From Photorhabdus laumondii subsp. laumondii (lineage in GTDB: Bacteria; Pseudomonadota; Gammaproteobacteria; Enterobacterales; Enterobacteriaceae): a stretch of DNA of 64,000 nt. The notes beneath the pieces are model-generated. The model did no database searches. It had not been told where the DNA came from and saw nothing but the letters and a program-made list of their open reading frames with translations. How positions within the stretch are numbered: the stretch's first letter is position 1; every line of letters begins with the position of its first letter. Both the position numbers and the translations under genes were made by a program. The stretch lies in assembly GCF_003343245.1 (NCBI RefSeq), contig NZ_CP024901.1, positions 558,001 to 622,000 of the forward strand. The letters run 5' to 3'. This document shows, in pieces, positions 20,354 to 28,426 of this stretch.

Positions 20354-21070
20354 ATGGCCACGCCTCATATTAATGCTGAGATGGGTGATTTTGCAGACGT
20401 TGTTCTGATGCCAGGCGATCCATTACGTGCGAAATATATTGCTGAAACTTTTCTGGAGAATGTGCGGCAGGTAAACGATGTACGCGGTATGTTGGGGTTT
20501 ACTGGTACTTATAAAGGCCGCCCAATTTCTGTGATGGGGCATGGTATGGGTATTCCATCCTGCTCTATCTATGCGAAAGAGCTTATCACCGATTTCGGTG
20601 CTAAAGTTCTTATCCGTGTAGGTTCCTGTGGTTCAGTACGTCACGATGTTAAATTGCGTGATGTCGTTATTGGCATGGGGGCATGTACTGATTCCAAAGT
20701 TAACCGTATACGCTTTAAAGATCACGATTTTGCGGCGATTGCTGATTTCGATCTGGTCCGTAATGCTGTTGACGCGGCTAAAGCAAAAAACATCAATGTG
20801 CGTGTAGGTAACATCTTCTCGGTTGAACTGTTCTATACACCTGATCCACAACTGTTCGATATCATGGAAAAATATGGCATTTTGGGCGTAGAAATGGAAG
20901 CTGCGGGTTTTTACGGTGTTGCGGCTGAATATGGCGCAAAAGCACTGACTATCTGTACCGTTTCTGATCACATCCGCACTCATGAAAAACTGACCGCCGA
21001 GGAACGCCAGACGACTTTCAATGAAATGATTGAAATCGCACTGGAATCCGTTCTGTTGGGTGATAAATAA
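20354..21070 (+). CDS. deoD: Purine nucleoside phosphorylase DeoD-type
   Basis: 238 residues, within one residue of E. coli DeoD. It phosphorolyses purine (deoxy)nucleosides to base and (deoxy)ribose-1-phosphate. Characteristic segments: [44 protein letters not shown] (phosphate site), [10 protein letters not shown] (ribose site) and [12 protein letters not shown] (catalytic Asp). AGGAA precedes the start. In E. coli yjjJ, lplA, ytjB and serB follow; here deoD is followed by about 42 kb of accessory DNA before ytjB. Confidence 0.97.
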   Translation: MATPHINAEMGDFADVVLMPGDPLRAKYIAETFLENVRQVNDVRGMLGFTGTYKGRPISVMGHGMGIPSCSIYAKELITDFGAKVLIRVGSCGSVRHDVKLRDVVIGMGACTDSKVNRIRFKDHDFAAIADFDLVRNAVDAAKAKNINVRVGNIFSVELFYTPDPQLFDIMEKYGILGVEMEAAGFYGVAAEYGAKALTICTVSDHIRTHEKLTAEERQTTFNEMIEIALESVLLGDK

Positions 21071-21121
21071 TTCCGGTTCTACATTTGCTGTTGATTGCAT
21101 AAAAAGAGCCGTTTTTATTTA

Positions 21122-21154
21122 AATGCCAGCCAGTTGAAAAAATTGGCTGGCATT
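21122..21154. terminator. Bidirectional terminator between deoD and the transsulfuration genes
   Basis: Perfect 11-base stem AATGCCAGCCA / TGGCTGGCATT with an A-rich loop, followed on the plus strand by a T-rich run. It sits between two convergent operons and should serve both. Confidence 0.8.
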
Positions 21155-21160
21155 ATTCTT

Positions 21161-22315
21161 TTATTGAGCGGCTTTTTCTAACGCTTGAGCCAAATCGGCG
21201 ATAAGATCCTCTGCATCCTCTATACCCACAGAAATGCGTACCAACTGTGGCGTGATCCCAGAAGCAAGGCGTTTTTCTAATGGAATAGACGCGTGAGTCA
21301 TACTGAATGGTTGGCTGATCAGGCTCTCCACCCCGCCCAGACTTTCTGCCAGGGTAAATAGTTTTAGCTCTTGAATTAACCGGCGGGCATAATCATCATC
21401 ACCTTTTAAGTGAACAGAAATCATACCACCAAAGCCTTTCATTTGACGCTTCGCCAATTCATGCTGTGGATGGGAAGCGAGACCGGGATAGAAAACGGTT
21501 TCGATCTGAGGTTGTTGCTCCAACCAATGTGCGATCTTTGATGCACTATCAATGTGGCGCTGCATACGTAGGGCAAGTGTCCGCATTCCGCGCAGCACCA
21601 GGAAACTACTAAAGGGATCGAGCACGCCACCGACAGAGTTTTGCAGAAAACCAAGTTTTTCTGCTAGTTCTGCATTTTTTCCGACGACGGCCAGTCCTGC
21701 GATCACATCAGAGTGGCCGTTTAAATATTTAGTGGCGGAGTGCACGACGATATCAAATCCCAAATCAACTGGGCGTTGGAGATATGGTGAAGCGAAAGTG
21801 TTATCTGCAACACTAATAATACTGTGACGTTGCGCTATTTGTGCGATAGCCGTCAGATCGGCCAGTTTCAGCAACGGATTGGTAGGAGTCTCCACCCAAA
21901 TCATTTTTGTATCGGGACGAATGGCTGCTTCAAGGCCGGAAATATCATTGGCTTCCACGTAAGTGACACGCAAACCGGCGGTGCGGCTACGTACTTTTTC
22001 GAGTAGCCGGTAGGTACCACCGTACAGATCATCGACTGCCACCAAATGGCTATCCTTATCCAAGAGTTCTAGCACCGTGGAACTGGCAGCGAGCCCTGAA
22101 CTAAAAGCGTAGCCTCGGCTACCGTTTTCCAGTTCGGCGATCGCGCTTTCCAGAGCATCACGAGTTGGGTTGCCACTACGGGAATATTCATAACCAGTGT
22201 GTTGACCGGGGGCTGATTGGGCGTAAGTTGATGTTGCATAAATTGCCGGCATTACCGCACCCGTGTGATCTGGTGTGTAGCCGGCGTGAACAGTTTTAGT
22301 ATCGAACTTGGTCAT
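21161..22315 (-). CDS. Cystathionine gamma-lyase/synthase family PLP enzyme
   Basis: 384 residues from the ATG at 22315, which has AGGAA seven bases upstream. It is a Cys/Met-metabolism PLP enzyme: YEYSRSGNPTRDALE, FSSGLAASS, VETPTNPLL, VADNTFASPYLQRP and the PLP lysine at Lys196 in HSATKYLNGHSD. Being paired with cystathionine beta-synthase, it most likely acts as cystathionine gamma-lyase in reverse transsulfuration (homocysteine to cysteine). Sequence alone does not exclude gamma-synthase activity. It starts 17 bases after the stop of the beta-synthase gene, clearly one operon, and ends at the bidirectional hairpin. Confidence 0.88.
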   Translation of the reverse strand: MTKFDTKTVHAGYTPDHTGAVMPAIYATSTYAQSAPGQHTGYEYSRSGNPTRDALESAIAELENGSRGYAFSSGLAASSTVLELLDKDSHLVAVDDLYGGTYRLLEKVRSRTAGLRVTYVEANDISGLEAAIRPDTKMIWVETPTNPLLKLADLTAIAQIAQRHSIISVADNTFASPYLQRPVDLGFDIVVHSATKYLNGHSDVIAGLAVVGKNAELAEKLGFLQNSVGGVLDPFSSFLVLRGMRTLALRMQRHIDSASKIAHWLEQQPQIETVFYPGLASHPQHELAKRQMKGFGGMISVHLKGDDDYARRLIQELKLFTLAESLGGVESLISQPFSMTHASIPLEKRLASGITPQLVRISVGIEDAEDLIADLAQALEKAAQ

Positions 22316-22332
22316 AAAGTCATTCCTAAAAA

Positions 22333-23700
22333 TCAATTAAGTTGCTGACGCCATGCGTTCAGCACATCTGTGCGAGTTACCAGCCCAAGAAAACGGCCAT
22401 TATCGACGATCAGCGCCACATGTCCGGCGTCGAAAGTTGCCATCAATTGTTGCAGAGAATCGTTTTTATCCAGCGTTCTCACCTGATGAGTCATGGCGTG
22501 GCTAACGGGCAGGCTAAAATTGCGTGGATCAGCCTGCACGGTGTGCATCAAATCCCACTCGTCGATAATGCCAACGACTTGCTCTTCTTTCAGCACCGGT
22601 AATTGAGAAATCTCATACAAGCGCATTCGGGTATGTGCAGTTTTTAACGTATCTTCTGGCGATATAAAAACCGTAGCGCCATCCTGATAGCGGTAAGTAA
22701 TATAATCGCTGAGATCGTGCTGTTGCACACGTGATTGGAATCCCTGTTCCAGCATCCAATAATCGTTAAACATTTTTGACAGATACTTGTTTCCGCTGTC
22801 ACACGCTAGCGTAACCACACGTTTGGGGGTGGTTTGCGCACGGCAGTAGCGCAGTGCGGCGGCGAGCAAGGTTCCGCTGGAAGAACCCGCCAGCACACCT
22901 TCCTTTAGCAACAGATCACGGGCACTGGAGAAAGCTTCTGCATCACTGACACGGTATGCGTGGTGCACTCGACTGAAATTGCCCAGAGGAGGGACAAAAT
23001 CTTCGCCAATACCTTCCACCTGCCAACTCCCGGCCTCACCATATTTGCCGTGTTCGATATAGTCTACCAAGATAGAACCAGTTGGATCTGCCAGAACAAA
23101 CTCAGTTTCCGGCGAAACTTGAGCGAAATAGTGGCTCAAACCGCCGAGCGTACCGCCGGACCCGACACCGATCACCACGGCATCGACATTGTGGTCCATT
23201 TGCTGCCAGATTTCCGGTCCGGTAGTGGTAGTATGCGCTGCTGAATTAGCCGGATTATTGAACTGATCGATATAATAAGCACCGGGGATCTCTTGCGCCA
23301 GACGTAGGGCATAATCTTGATAGTACTCTGGATGACCTTTGCTGACATCAGAACGAGTAAGACGTACATCGGTACCCAGAGCACGCAGATGAAACACCTT
23401 CTCTCGGCTCATCTTATCTGGAACAACCAGAATCAATTTATAGCCTTTCAAGGCAGCGACCAGTGCCAACCCGATGCCGGTATTACCAGCAGTAGCTTCG
23501 ATAATTGTCCCACCAGATTGAAGTAACCCTTGTTCTTCCGCCTGCTCGATCATGGAAAGAGCAACGCGATCTTTAATAGATCCGCCGGGATTTTGATTCT
23601 CCAGCTTAATAAATAATTGACATGGACCGGTATTCAGATGCGTTAACTCCAGCAATGGGGTATTACCAATCATATCGAGAACAGAGCGTGATGTGGTCAT
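22333..23700 (-). CDS. Cystathionine beta-synthase with C-terminal CBS domains
   Basis: 455 residues. The N-terminal ~320 residues are a fold-type II PLP enzyme: IGNTPLLELT, PLP lysine Lys43 in NPGGSIKDR, EATAGNTGIGLA, GVGSGGTLGGL and AGSSSGTLLAAA. The C-terminal ~125 residues are a tandem CBS pair (QLPVLKEEQVVGIIDEWDLM and ALIVDNGRFLGLVTRTDVLN). This layout fits cystathionine beta-synthase, condensing homocysteine with serine, where the CBS pair may sense a nucleotide or S-adenosylmethionine. It is first in a two-gene operon with the lyase. Enterics such as E. coli lack this pathway. Confidence 0.88.
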   Translation of the reverse strand: MTTSRSVLDMIGNTPLLELTHLNTGPCQLFIKLENQNPGGSIKDRVALSMIEQAEEQGLLQSGGTIIEATAGNTGIGLALVAALKGYKLILVVPDKMSREKVFHLRALGTDVRLTRSDVSKGHPEYYQDYALRLAQEIPGAYYIDQFNNPANSAAHTTTTGPEIWQQMDHNVDAVVIGVGSGGTLGGLSHYFAQVSPETEFVLADPTGSILVDYIEHGKYGEAGSWQVEGIGEDFVPPLGNFSRVHHAYRVSDAEAFSSARDLLLKEGVLAGSSSGTLLAAALRYCRAQTTPKRVVTLACDSGNKYLSKMFNDYWMLEQGFQSRVQQHDLSDYITYRYQDGATVFISPEDTLKTAHTRMRLYEISQLPVLKEEQVVGIIDEWDLMHTVQADPRNFSLPVSHAMTHQVRTLDKNDSLQQLMATFDAGHVALIVDNGRFLGLVTRTDVLNAWRQQLN

Positions 23701-24029
23701 ATCATATCCAGATAATCCGTTGTATTCAGATAGTTATGGAGGATAACGCTGTATATGTATTTGTTTGAAAGAATGAATAGCAACCATATATAGCTAAAAG
23801 GAATATATTAGTTTTATTTTAGATGTTAAGAAGTATAGACGTTTAGATTTCCCAATTTATTAAAGTGTGAGGTATACCCGTCCTCTTTCAAGTTGCCTCT
23901 TTGTTGGCTGCACTCGCTCACCCCGGTCACATCGTTATCTATGCCCCCGGGGATTCACTCCCTTGCCGCCGCGATCCATCTTGAAATCCATAGGGTATAT
24001 TGTTCCTTCCACAAAAAATCTTAGCTTAA
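23701..24029. other. Intergenic region with an ERIC element
   Basis: 329 bases between the start of the cystathionine beta-synthase gene and the end of the acetyltransferase gene. It contains an ERIC copy (23873-24000); the part next to 23700 is AT-rich and should carry the transsulfuration promoter. No coding region seen. Confidence 0.5.
23873..24000 (+). repeat. ERIC element
   Basis: Full copy beginning TATACCCGTCCTCTTTCAAG and ending in CATAGGGTATAT, with CACCCCGGTCACAT and CCCCCGGGGATTCAC core blocks. It lies at the downstream edge of the RiPP-like operon. Confidence 0.9.
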
Positions 24030-24572
24030 TCACCGGTTGTTTGTTACATTGTCTATTACTGTTTCAGATATTCCTTTAGTCATATAGTATTCATCTGTCA
24101 GTTCACCATTTATAAATAGTGAGCTAGTTCTGATGCCAGAAAAAATAAAACCTGATGACAAATACAGCTTTATTGCCAATGTGTTTTTTATTGCAACGGT
24201 TAATTCAAGTCTACTAACTCCATTTTTCCGTGACCAATCTTGCGCTTTGTTGAGTAGGGTTCTTGCTATGCCTTTATTTCTATATTCTTTTTTTACTCCA
24301 AGAACAATAGAACCCAGATGCCTGTTCCTATTGAACACCCCTCTAGATATAACAATAAAGCCAACAATGTTTTTGCTATCTTCGCATATTAACATTTGCC
24401 TGTCTTTTCCGAATCCTTTTATTATATCCGCCTGTTCTTCAACGCTTGTTTTTCTTTCTTCTGGCTCAAGCAACATAAATTCCGATGTGTTATCCAAATC
24501 ATTAAAAAAAACAATGAGATTGTTTGCATCTTCTACGTTAACTTCTCTAAAAATAAAGATTTCTTTTTCCAT
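24030..24572 (-). CDS. GNAT-family N-acetyltransferase, last gene of the RiPP-like operon
   Basis: About 180 residues. The acetyl-CoA motif A is clear in LGVKKEYRNKGIARTLL (R/QxxGxG/A pattern), followed by the motif-B region GVSRLELTVAIKNTLAIKLY and SSGFIFSG. GNAT enzymes acetylate amines on small molecules, peptides or proteins. The gene starts inside the 3' end of the exporter gene (about 40 bases overlap), so it is translationally coupled. Context suggests peptide tailoring or self-protection, which is inference. An ATG four codons upstream (24584) is an alternative start. Confidence 0.8.
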   Translation of the reverse strand: MEKEIFIFREVNVEDANNLIVFFNDLDNTSEFMLLEPEERKTSVEEQADIIKGFGKDRQMLICEDSKNIVGFIVISRGVFNRNRHLGSIVLGVKKEYRNKGIARTLLNKAQDWSRKNGVSRLELTVAIKNTLAIKLYLSSGFIFSGIRTSSLFINGELTDEYYMTKGISETVIDNVTNNR

Positions 24573-25762
24573 AGCGAGTACCATATTAATGAAATTAGCG
24601 TATACAGTATATTACTGCATACAAAAATCAATAAGATTTCGAATGATGTCGGGCTAATTAATGTAGAGGTGACCACAAGTATGGTGGTAATGGGAATCAC
24701 CTTAAGATATACAGATTTTGAATTTGGTGATTTGCTCCTTATTCTGTTAATAATAGATAAGGAAATCAAGTCAAAGAATATGACTAATGCACAAGTTATT
24801 ATATCTATTGTTTCTGTTAGCGTATTGAATACCATCAAACTGATTAATGGTGAGACGGTTGAAAAGATAATAAGGTAAAATAAGTTGGTACCTATAGCTA
24901 TATTTAAAAAATTGTTTTCATCACTTCTGTAATTTGCAGCCAATGAAATAACAGCAGAAAAGCCCGTGACAAATAGATAATTCATAACCCCCATGTAAAC
25001 AAATAACTTTGATAATTCTATGTTTGAAATTAATGTCGATACAAACCTTATTAAAATAGACATCAATATCACTAATGATGTAGATGTTAAAGCCTCATTT
25101 ATTCCTATATTCACAATATCTTTAATGTAAGGTAAGTCAACTTTTTTCCATTTTATAAATTTTATTAATGGGATTGAAGATGAGATGGCCATGTATGCCC
25201 TTGAGATACTGATAGCAAGAGCAATAGAAAATATTAAATCACCAGTAAATAAGTATAATGCAATCAGGGCGAATACATTTGTTAATATACTGAATGAGTT
25301 GACTTTTACCATGTACCTTTCTTGTTTTGTAGACTCTAGAATTGCGCAGTTAACAGAATATATACATAATGGTATAATTCCGATTGATAGTATCCATGCT
25401 ATTTTTTTCGTTACTGTATGGTCACTGTAATAATGTATTGATACCACAGATATTAGAGTTATTAATAAGCCTATTACCGTCCCTGTTATTAGAAGCCAAG
25501 TGTAGTTTTCGTAAGTGTAGTTTTTATTTTTAATGTCTGATTTTATATTAATGCCGATGAAAAAGGTACATGAAGCAACAACAAATATCTGAACCAACTG
25601 TGATGATAGTAAAAAAAATCCGGCATCGTCTGTAGACAATTGATATATTAGTGCGGTAATAATAAGTTGCATTGCCATATTTAACATTCTACTCTTAAAC
25701 ATTGTTATCGATGGCAATATAATACCCTTGTCAAATATATATAATTTCTTTTCTTCCATCAT
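24533..25762 (-). CDS. Polytopic exporter, flippase/MATE-like
   Basis: About 409 residues with roughly 12 hydrophobic segments, no large soluble domain and short basic loops; the pattern suits the MOP superfamily (MATE or polysaccharide-flippase type). Start uncertain: ATG codons at 25762 and 25759 both fit, and a longer frame reaches 25786. The gene begins within the 3' end of the 168-residue protein gene and its 3' end overlaps the acetyltransferase gene. As the only transporter in the operon it is the natural candidate to export the modified peptide. Membrane topology is directly visible; the MOP assignment is moderate. Confidence 0.65.
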   Translation of the reverse strand: MMEEKKLYIFDKGIILPSITMFKSRMLNMAMQLIITALIYQLSTDDAGFFLLSSQLVQIFVVASCTFFIGINIKSDIKNKNYTYENYTWLLITGTVIGLLITLISVVSIHYYSDHTVTKKIAWILSIGIIPLCIYSVNCAILESTKQERYMVKVNSFSILTNVFALIALYLFTGDLIFSIALAISISRAYMAISSSIPLIKFIKWKKVDLPYIKDIVNIGINEALTSTSLVILMSILIRFVSTLISNIELSKLFVYMGVMNYLFVTGFSAVISLAANYRSDENNFLNIAIGTNLFYLIIFSTVSPLISLMVFNTLTETIDIITCALVIFFDLISLSIINRIRSKSPNSKSVYLKVIPITTILVVTSTLISPTSFEILLIFVCSNILYTLISLIWYSLWKKKSLFLEKLT

Positions 25763-26237
25763 GATGTCCATTATCCATAATATCAATCTTAGCTATGTAT
25801 AACTTTCTTGCAATTGACGCTTTTTTTGACTTTTTTGCTATAAACTTATATCCTTCTTTAATCTTGGAGTATATTATTATCTCTTCTTTCTCGCTTTTAT
25901 CAAAATAAGTCCATTGGCTTGCTGAGAAGATTAATAAATCATTCATCATCTCATCTGTAAGGTGCTTTTTACTTTCATGTCTGAAAGATAAAAAGTATGC
26001 AAATATTCTCCAATCGAGATGATATTTCCTTTTGTTTGCCCAACGTATAAATTCTTCTACTTCTTCAAAAGAAACTTCAGCTTTAGATCTGCTCAGAGGG
26101 TTGTTTAGTACATTAGTTATGTTATAAATCATGAGCTTAGATAGAGAGTCTGATTTGTTTTTTGGTAGTTCTAATGCGGATTCTCCAGTTACAACATAAG
26201 AGTAACAATTTCTATTGTCTGCATAATTCGATGTCAT
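25731..26237 (-). CDS. Unrecognised 168-residue protein in the RiPP-like operon
   Basis: I do not recognise this protein. It is charged, lysine-rich (especially the last 50 residues) and looks mainly helical: EEVEEFIRWANKRKYHLDWR, FLSFRHESKKHLTDEMMNDL, FIAKKSKKASIARKLYIAKI. There is no signal peptide and no membrane segment. It starts 26 bases inside the 3' end of the second MNIO gene and its own end overlaps the exporter gene, so it is tightly coupled. MNIO enzymes usually need a small partner that binds the precursor; this protein or the C-terminal extension of the first MNIO could serve that role. Confidence 0.7.
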   Translation of the reverse strand: MTSNYADNRNCYSYVVTGESALELPKNKSDSLSKLMIYNITNVLNNPLSRSKAEVSFEEVEEFIRWANKRKYHLDWRIFAYFLSFRHESKKHLTDEMMNDLLIFSASQWTYFDKSEKEEIIIYSKIKEGYKFIAKKSKKASIARKLYIAKIDIMDNGHHDGRKEIIYI

Positions 26238-26991
26238 TAATCCAGTCTCCTAATACAAAATTATCATCTCTTTCAACAGATAGTGATGTAAGATTGTCCT
26301 TACTTTCTGTTCCCAATTTATTAAAATACTTTAATGAAAGATTAGATATTCTATCTGCATGAGTGTCAACCAAAAAACTAGGGCGTAATGATGTTTCTGC
26401 ATAACCACCAATGTGAAGATGGTTCATTTCTATATCAAGCCATTCTTCAAATGGGGTTCCCGTGTTTTCTTGTGCAATTACAGCATTTGATATGTCGAAC
26501 AAAAGTCCATTACCGCATTTTTTTGTCATTTCTTTAAAAAAATCTGGTTGTAGCTTGGCGTTTTCATCAAGTATTGAAGGGAAGTTTTCTAAATAAATTT
26601 TTTCGCCAATTATATCTTGCCAAAGGCTTACTGAATCGAAGTATTTATCTTTTTCAGAAGAGTAATCTATTTCACCCATTGTTGGTAAAGGATAGCTATT
26701 ATGATAAAAAATACCAACATGATCAGATATATATATGGGGTTTAGTTCTTTTTGGAGTAATTTTATTCTTTTCCCTATACTCTCTAAATCTTGTTTGCTT
26801 CTGTGCATATATTTAGAGTTCATGATATGAAACGCTATCGGTAATCCTTTGCTTATGCCAAGTATTGAGTCAGGAGTGCACTGCAAAAAGTTATCTATTA
26901 ATATCTCTATGAAATCGACCTTTCTTAATGATATTATCTCCTTTAGAACGCTTAGTTCTCTATTTCCCGACCAATTGGTTCCTATTTTCAT
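26212..26991 (-). CDS. MNIO-type (DUF692) multinuclear iron oxidase, second copy
   Basis: 259 residues, a TIM-barrel DUF692 protein. All expected metal ligands are present in order: His55 (AFHIMNS), His91 (ISDHVGIF), Glu135 (YLENFPS), Asp166 and Asn169 (LLFDISNAV), His193 (HLHIGGYAE), Asp209 and His211 (VDTHAD), and Glu240 (SVERDD). This set and spacing match methanobactin MbnB and TglH, which oxidise or rearrange cysteine-containing precursor peptides with a multi-iron centre and oxygen. It starts three bases after the stop of the first MNIO gene, with AGGTGA as ribosome site. Family is confident; the chemistry on this operon's peptide is unknown. Confidence 0.85.
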   Translation of the reverse strand: MKIGTNWSGNRELSVLKEIISLRKVDFIEILIDNFLQCTPDSILGISKGLPIAFHIMNSKYMHRSKQDLESIGKRIKLLQKELNPIYISDHVGIFYHNSYPLPTMGEIDYSSEKDKYFDSVSLWQDIIGEKIYLENFPSILDENAKLQPDFFKEMTKKCGNGLLFDISNAVIAQENTGTPFEEWLDIEMNHLHIGGYAETSLRPSFLVDTHADRISNLSLKYFNKLGTESKDNLTSLSVERDDNFVLGDWINDIELCRQ

Positions 26992-26994
26992 GAT

Positions 26995-28071
26995 TCACCT
27001 ATTCACAAAACTTTCGAATGATTTTAAATAATGAACTGAATTTATAGTTTCATCTTCCTCTTCTTTTGTTAGGCATAGGTTTACTTCACTTTCTTCTATA
27101 CTTAATATCCAACTAGATATAAGCGACTCAATGTTTTCCGACTTAGCGATTTCAATTTCCTTCTTGTTTTTTATGGCTGCTAGCAGAGTTTTTGATAGGT
27201 ATGATTTCGCATAATTGCTCATGTTGGTATTTGAGGGTTTACTTGTTTCTTTATTTTTTAATAATATTGAATTCAATTTTTCAAAGTCATTATTATAACC
27301 AGATAAGTTCTTTAACCAAGAATTTTCTGTGTGCTCAATATTTATATAGAAATTTTTTTTGATTAATTTGCTGGAAACTATTTTCTCAAAAGAATCCCAA
27401 ACAATATGATGAATTCTCTCTGGATGTCCATCATGAAATGCTCCATCCTTTCCCTCAATTATTCCTGATAGATGAACCTCGACTACATTATCCCAATCTA
27501 TCATTCCAATAAATATAAGAGGATCAACTTTTGCATTTACTGAATTGATGATTAGATGAGCCAGGTCAACTATTTGTTTAGAATTACTTTCTTTACTTAT
27601 GTAATTCGCGCTTATTATCGCGTTAGAGATCTCACTTGGTCCACCAGAGTAAAAGTTTGAATTTTCTATCCATGTATCTATCTGATATGTGTGAGAAACC
27701 CTTTTTAAGAAATTTATAGCATTTCTTTCTTTCCTCTTGCTTCTTTCATAATGGGGAGTAAAACCATATTTACCAATGTTATCTTTTCTATTTCCACACA
27801 AATGAAAACCAATGCTAATTGTTTTTTCCGTGTTGATTATTCGTGGCATAATGTTATTAATATAGTTACAGCCTGATTGAATATCTTCTGTTATTGCACT
27901 TCTGGCGATGTGAAGAGAGAATTTTCCATTGTATCTTTCGAATGGAGTTCTTTTTTCTGCAACTGATAAAATATTGTATGCAGTAATCCCTAATTCTATC
28001 ATCGATACTTTACTCGGTATGTGTATTTCACCGCTAAGAAAATTAGGATTAAAACCACATGCTATTCTCAT
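26995..28071 (-). CDS. MNIO-like iron oxidase with C-terminal extension, first copy
   Basis: 358 residues from the ATG at 28071 (AGGAA six bases upstream); an upstream TTG at 28104 is rejected. It is divergent from the second copy but carries a full MNIO ligand set: His54 (SLHIARS), His90 (IGFHLCG), Glu136 (WIENSNF), Asp169 and His172 (VDLAHLI), His200 (VEVHLSG), Asp214 and His216 (HDGHPE), Glu246 (INIEHTE). Residues ~270-358 form an extra helical, lysine/glutamate-rich region (KTLLAAIKNKKEIEIAKSEN) that could be a fused partner or peptide-binding domain. It lies directly downstream of the 25-codon peptide gene. Confidence 0.8.
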   Translation of the reverse strand: MRIACGFNPNFLSGEIHIPSKVSMIELGITAYNILSVAEKRTPFERYNGKFSLHIARSAITEDIQSGCNYINNIMPRIINTEKTISIGFHLCGNRKDNIGKYGFTPHYERSKRKERNAINFLKRVSHTYQIDTWIENSNFYSGGPSEISNAIISANYISKESNSKQIVDLAHLIINSVNAKVDPLIFIGMIDWDNVVEVHLSGIIEGKDGAFHDGHPERIHHIVWDSFEKIVSSKLIKKNFYINIEHTENSWLKNLSGYNNDFEKLNSILLKNKETSKPSNTNMSNYAKSYLSKTLLAAIKNKKEIEIAKSENIESLISSWILSIEESEVNLCLTKEEEDETINSVHYLKSFESFVNR

Positions 28072-28094
28072 GTCTGCTTCCTTATGTAGAACAT

Positions 28095-28115
28095 GGCCAA
28101 CCAAATTGGTTAGCC
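28095..28115 (-). promoter_or_regulatory. Hairpin between precursor and first MNIO gene
   Basis: A nine-base stem (GGCTAACCA pairing with TGGTTGGCC, one G-T pair) and a three-base loop, in the 58-base gap after the precursor stop. Hairpins at this point are common in peptide-antibiotic operons, where they protect the precursor mRNA or partly terminate transcription. Confidence 0.55.
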
Positions 28116-28129
28116 ATACGCCAATATTT

Positions 28130-28207
28130 TTATTTATTGTATGAACCGCAGGTCATTTCTTTATCTTCAACTTCGACCTCAATTTCAACAGATGTTTTCT
28201 TTTGCAT
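28130..28207 (-). CDS. Candidate RiPP precursor peptide, 25 residues
   Basis: The short gene reads MQKKTSVEIE at its start and ends EMTCGSYNK. The first half is a charged Val-Glu alternation (VEIEVEVED), suited to binding as a leader strand. The single Cys20 lies in a short C-terminal Met-Thr-Cys-Gly-Ser-Tyr-Asn-Lys core. The ribosome site is strong: GAGGA with a seven-base spacer. It is immediately upstream of two MNIO genes, whose known relatives modify cysteine in short peptides. The gene is too short for ordinary annotation thresholds. That it is translated is well supported by signal and position; that it is the enzyme substrate is inference. Confidence 0.75.
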   Translation of the reverse strand: MQKKTSVEIEVEVEDKEMTCGSYNK

Positions 28208-28228
28208 GTTTATATCCTCGATTTAATT

Positions 28229-28246
28229 TTAAAAATGACTTTTCAT
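28229..28246 (-). other. Five-codon leader mini-ORF
   Basis: ATG AAA AGT CAT TTT TAA, preceded by a strong GAGGTGA ribosome site four bases upstream. It ends 21 bases before the precursor start. A seven-base stem (TGACTTT / AAAGTCA, 28236-28253) overlaps its start codon. It may be a translational-coupling or attenuation leader; chance is possible. Confidence 0.4.
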
Positions 28247-28304
28247 AAAGTCACCTCACTATATAATTTATAATATTCACAGTGTCTTTTTATTTTCTTT
28301 TTAA

Positions 28305-28322
28305 TTGTGATTTATATCACAA
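28305..28322. promoter_or_regulatory. CRP-like palindrome upstream of the RiPP-like operon
   Basis: TTGTGATTTATATCACAA is a perfect palindrome-type CRP site (TGTGA-N6-TCACA with matching flanks). Its centre is about 106 bases before the precursor start. AT-rich DNA with possible -10 elements (TATAAATTATAT) lies between. Confidence 0.65.
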
Positions 28323-28426
28323 TAAATGTTAATAATATGTTACAGTCAGGTTATTGACAAAGTTATGATTTTTCAACCCGCAATTTGCTTTAATTAAGCT
28401 CCGTTCACCAAACGGGGTTTGCGGCC

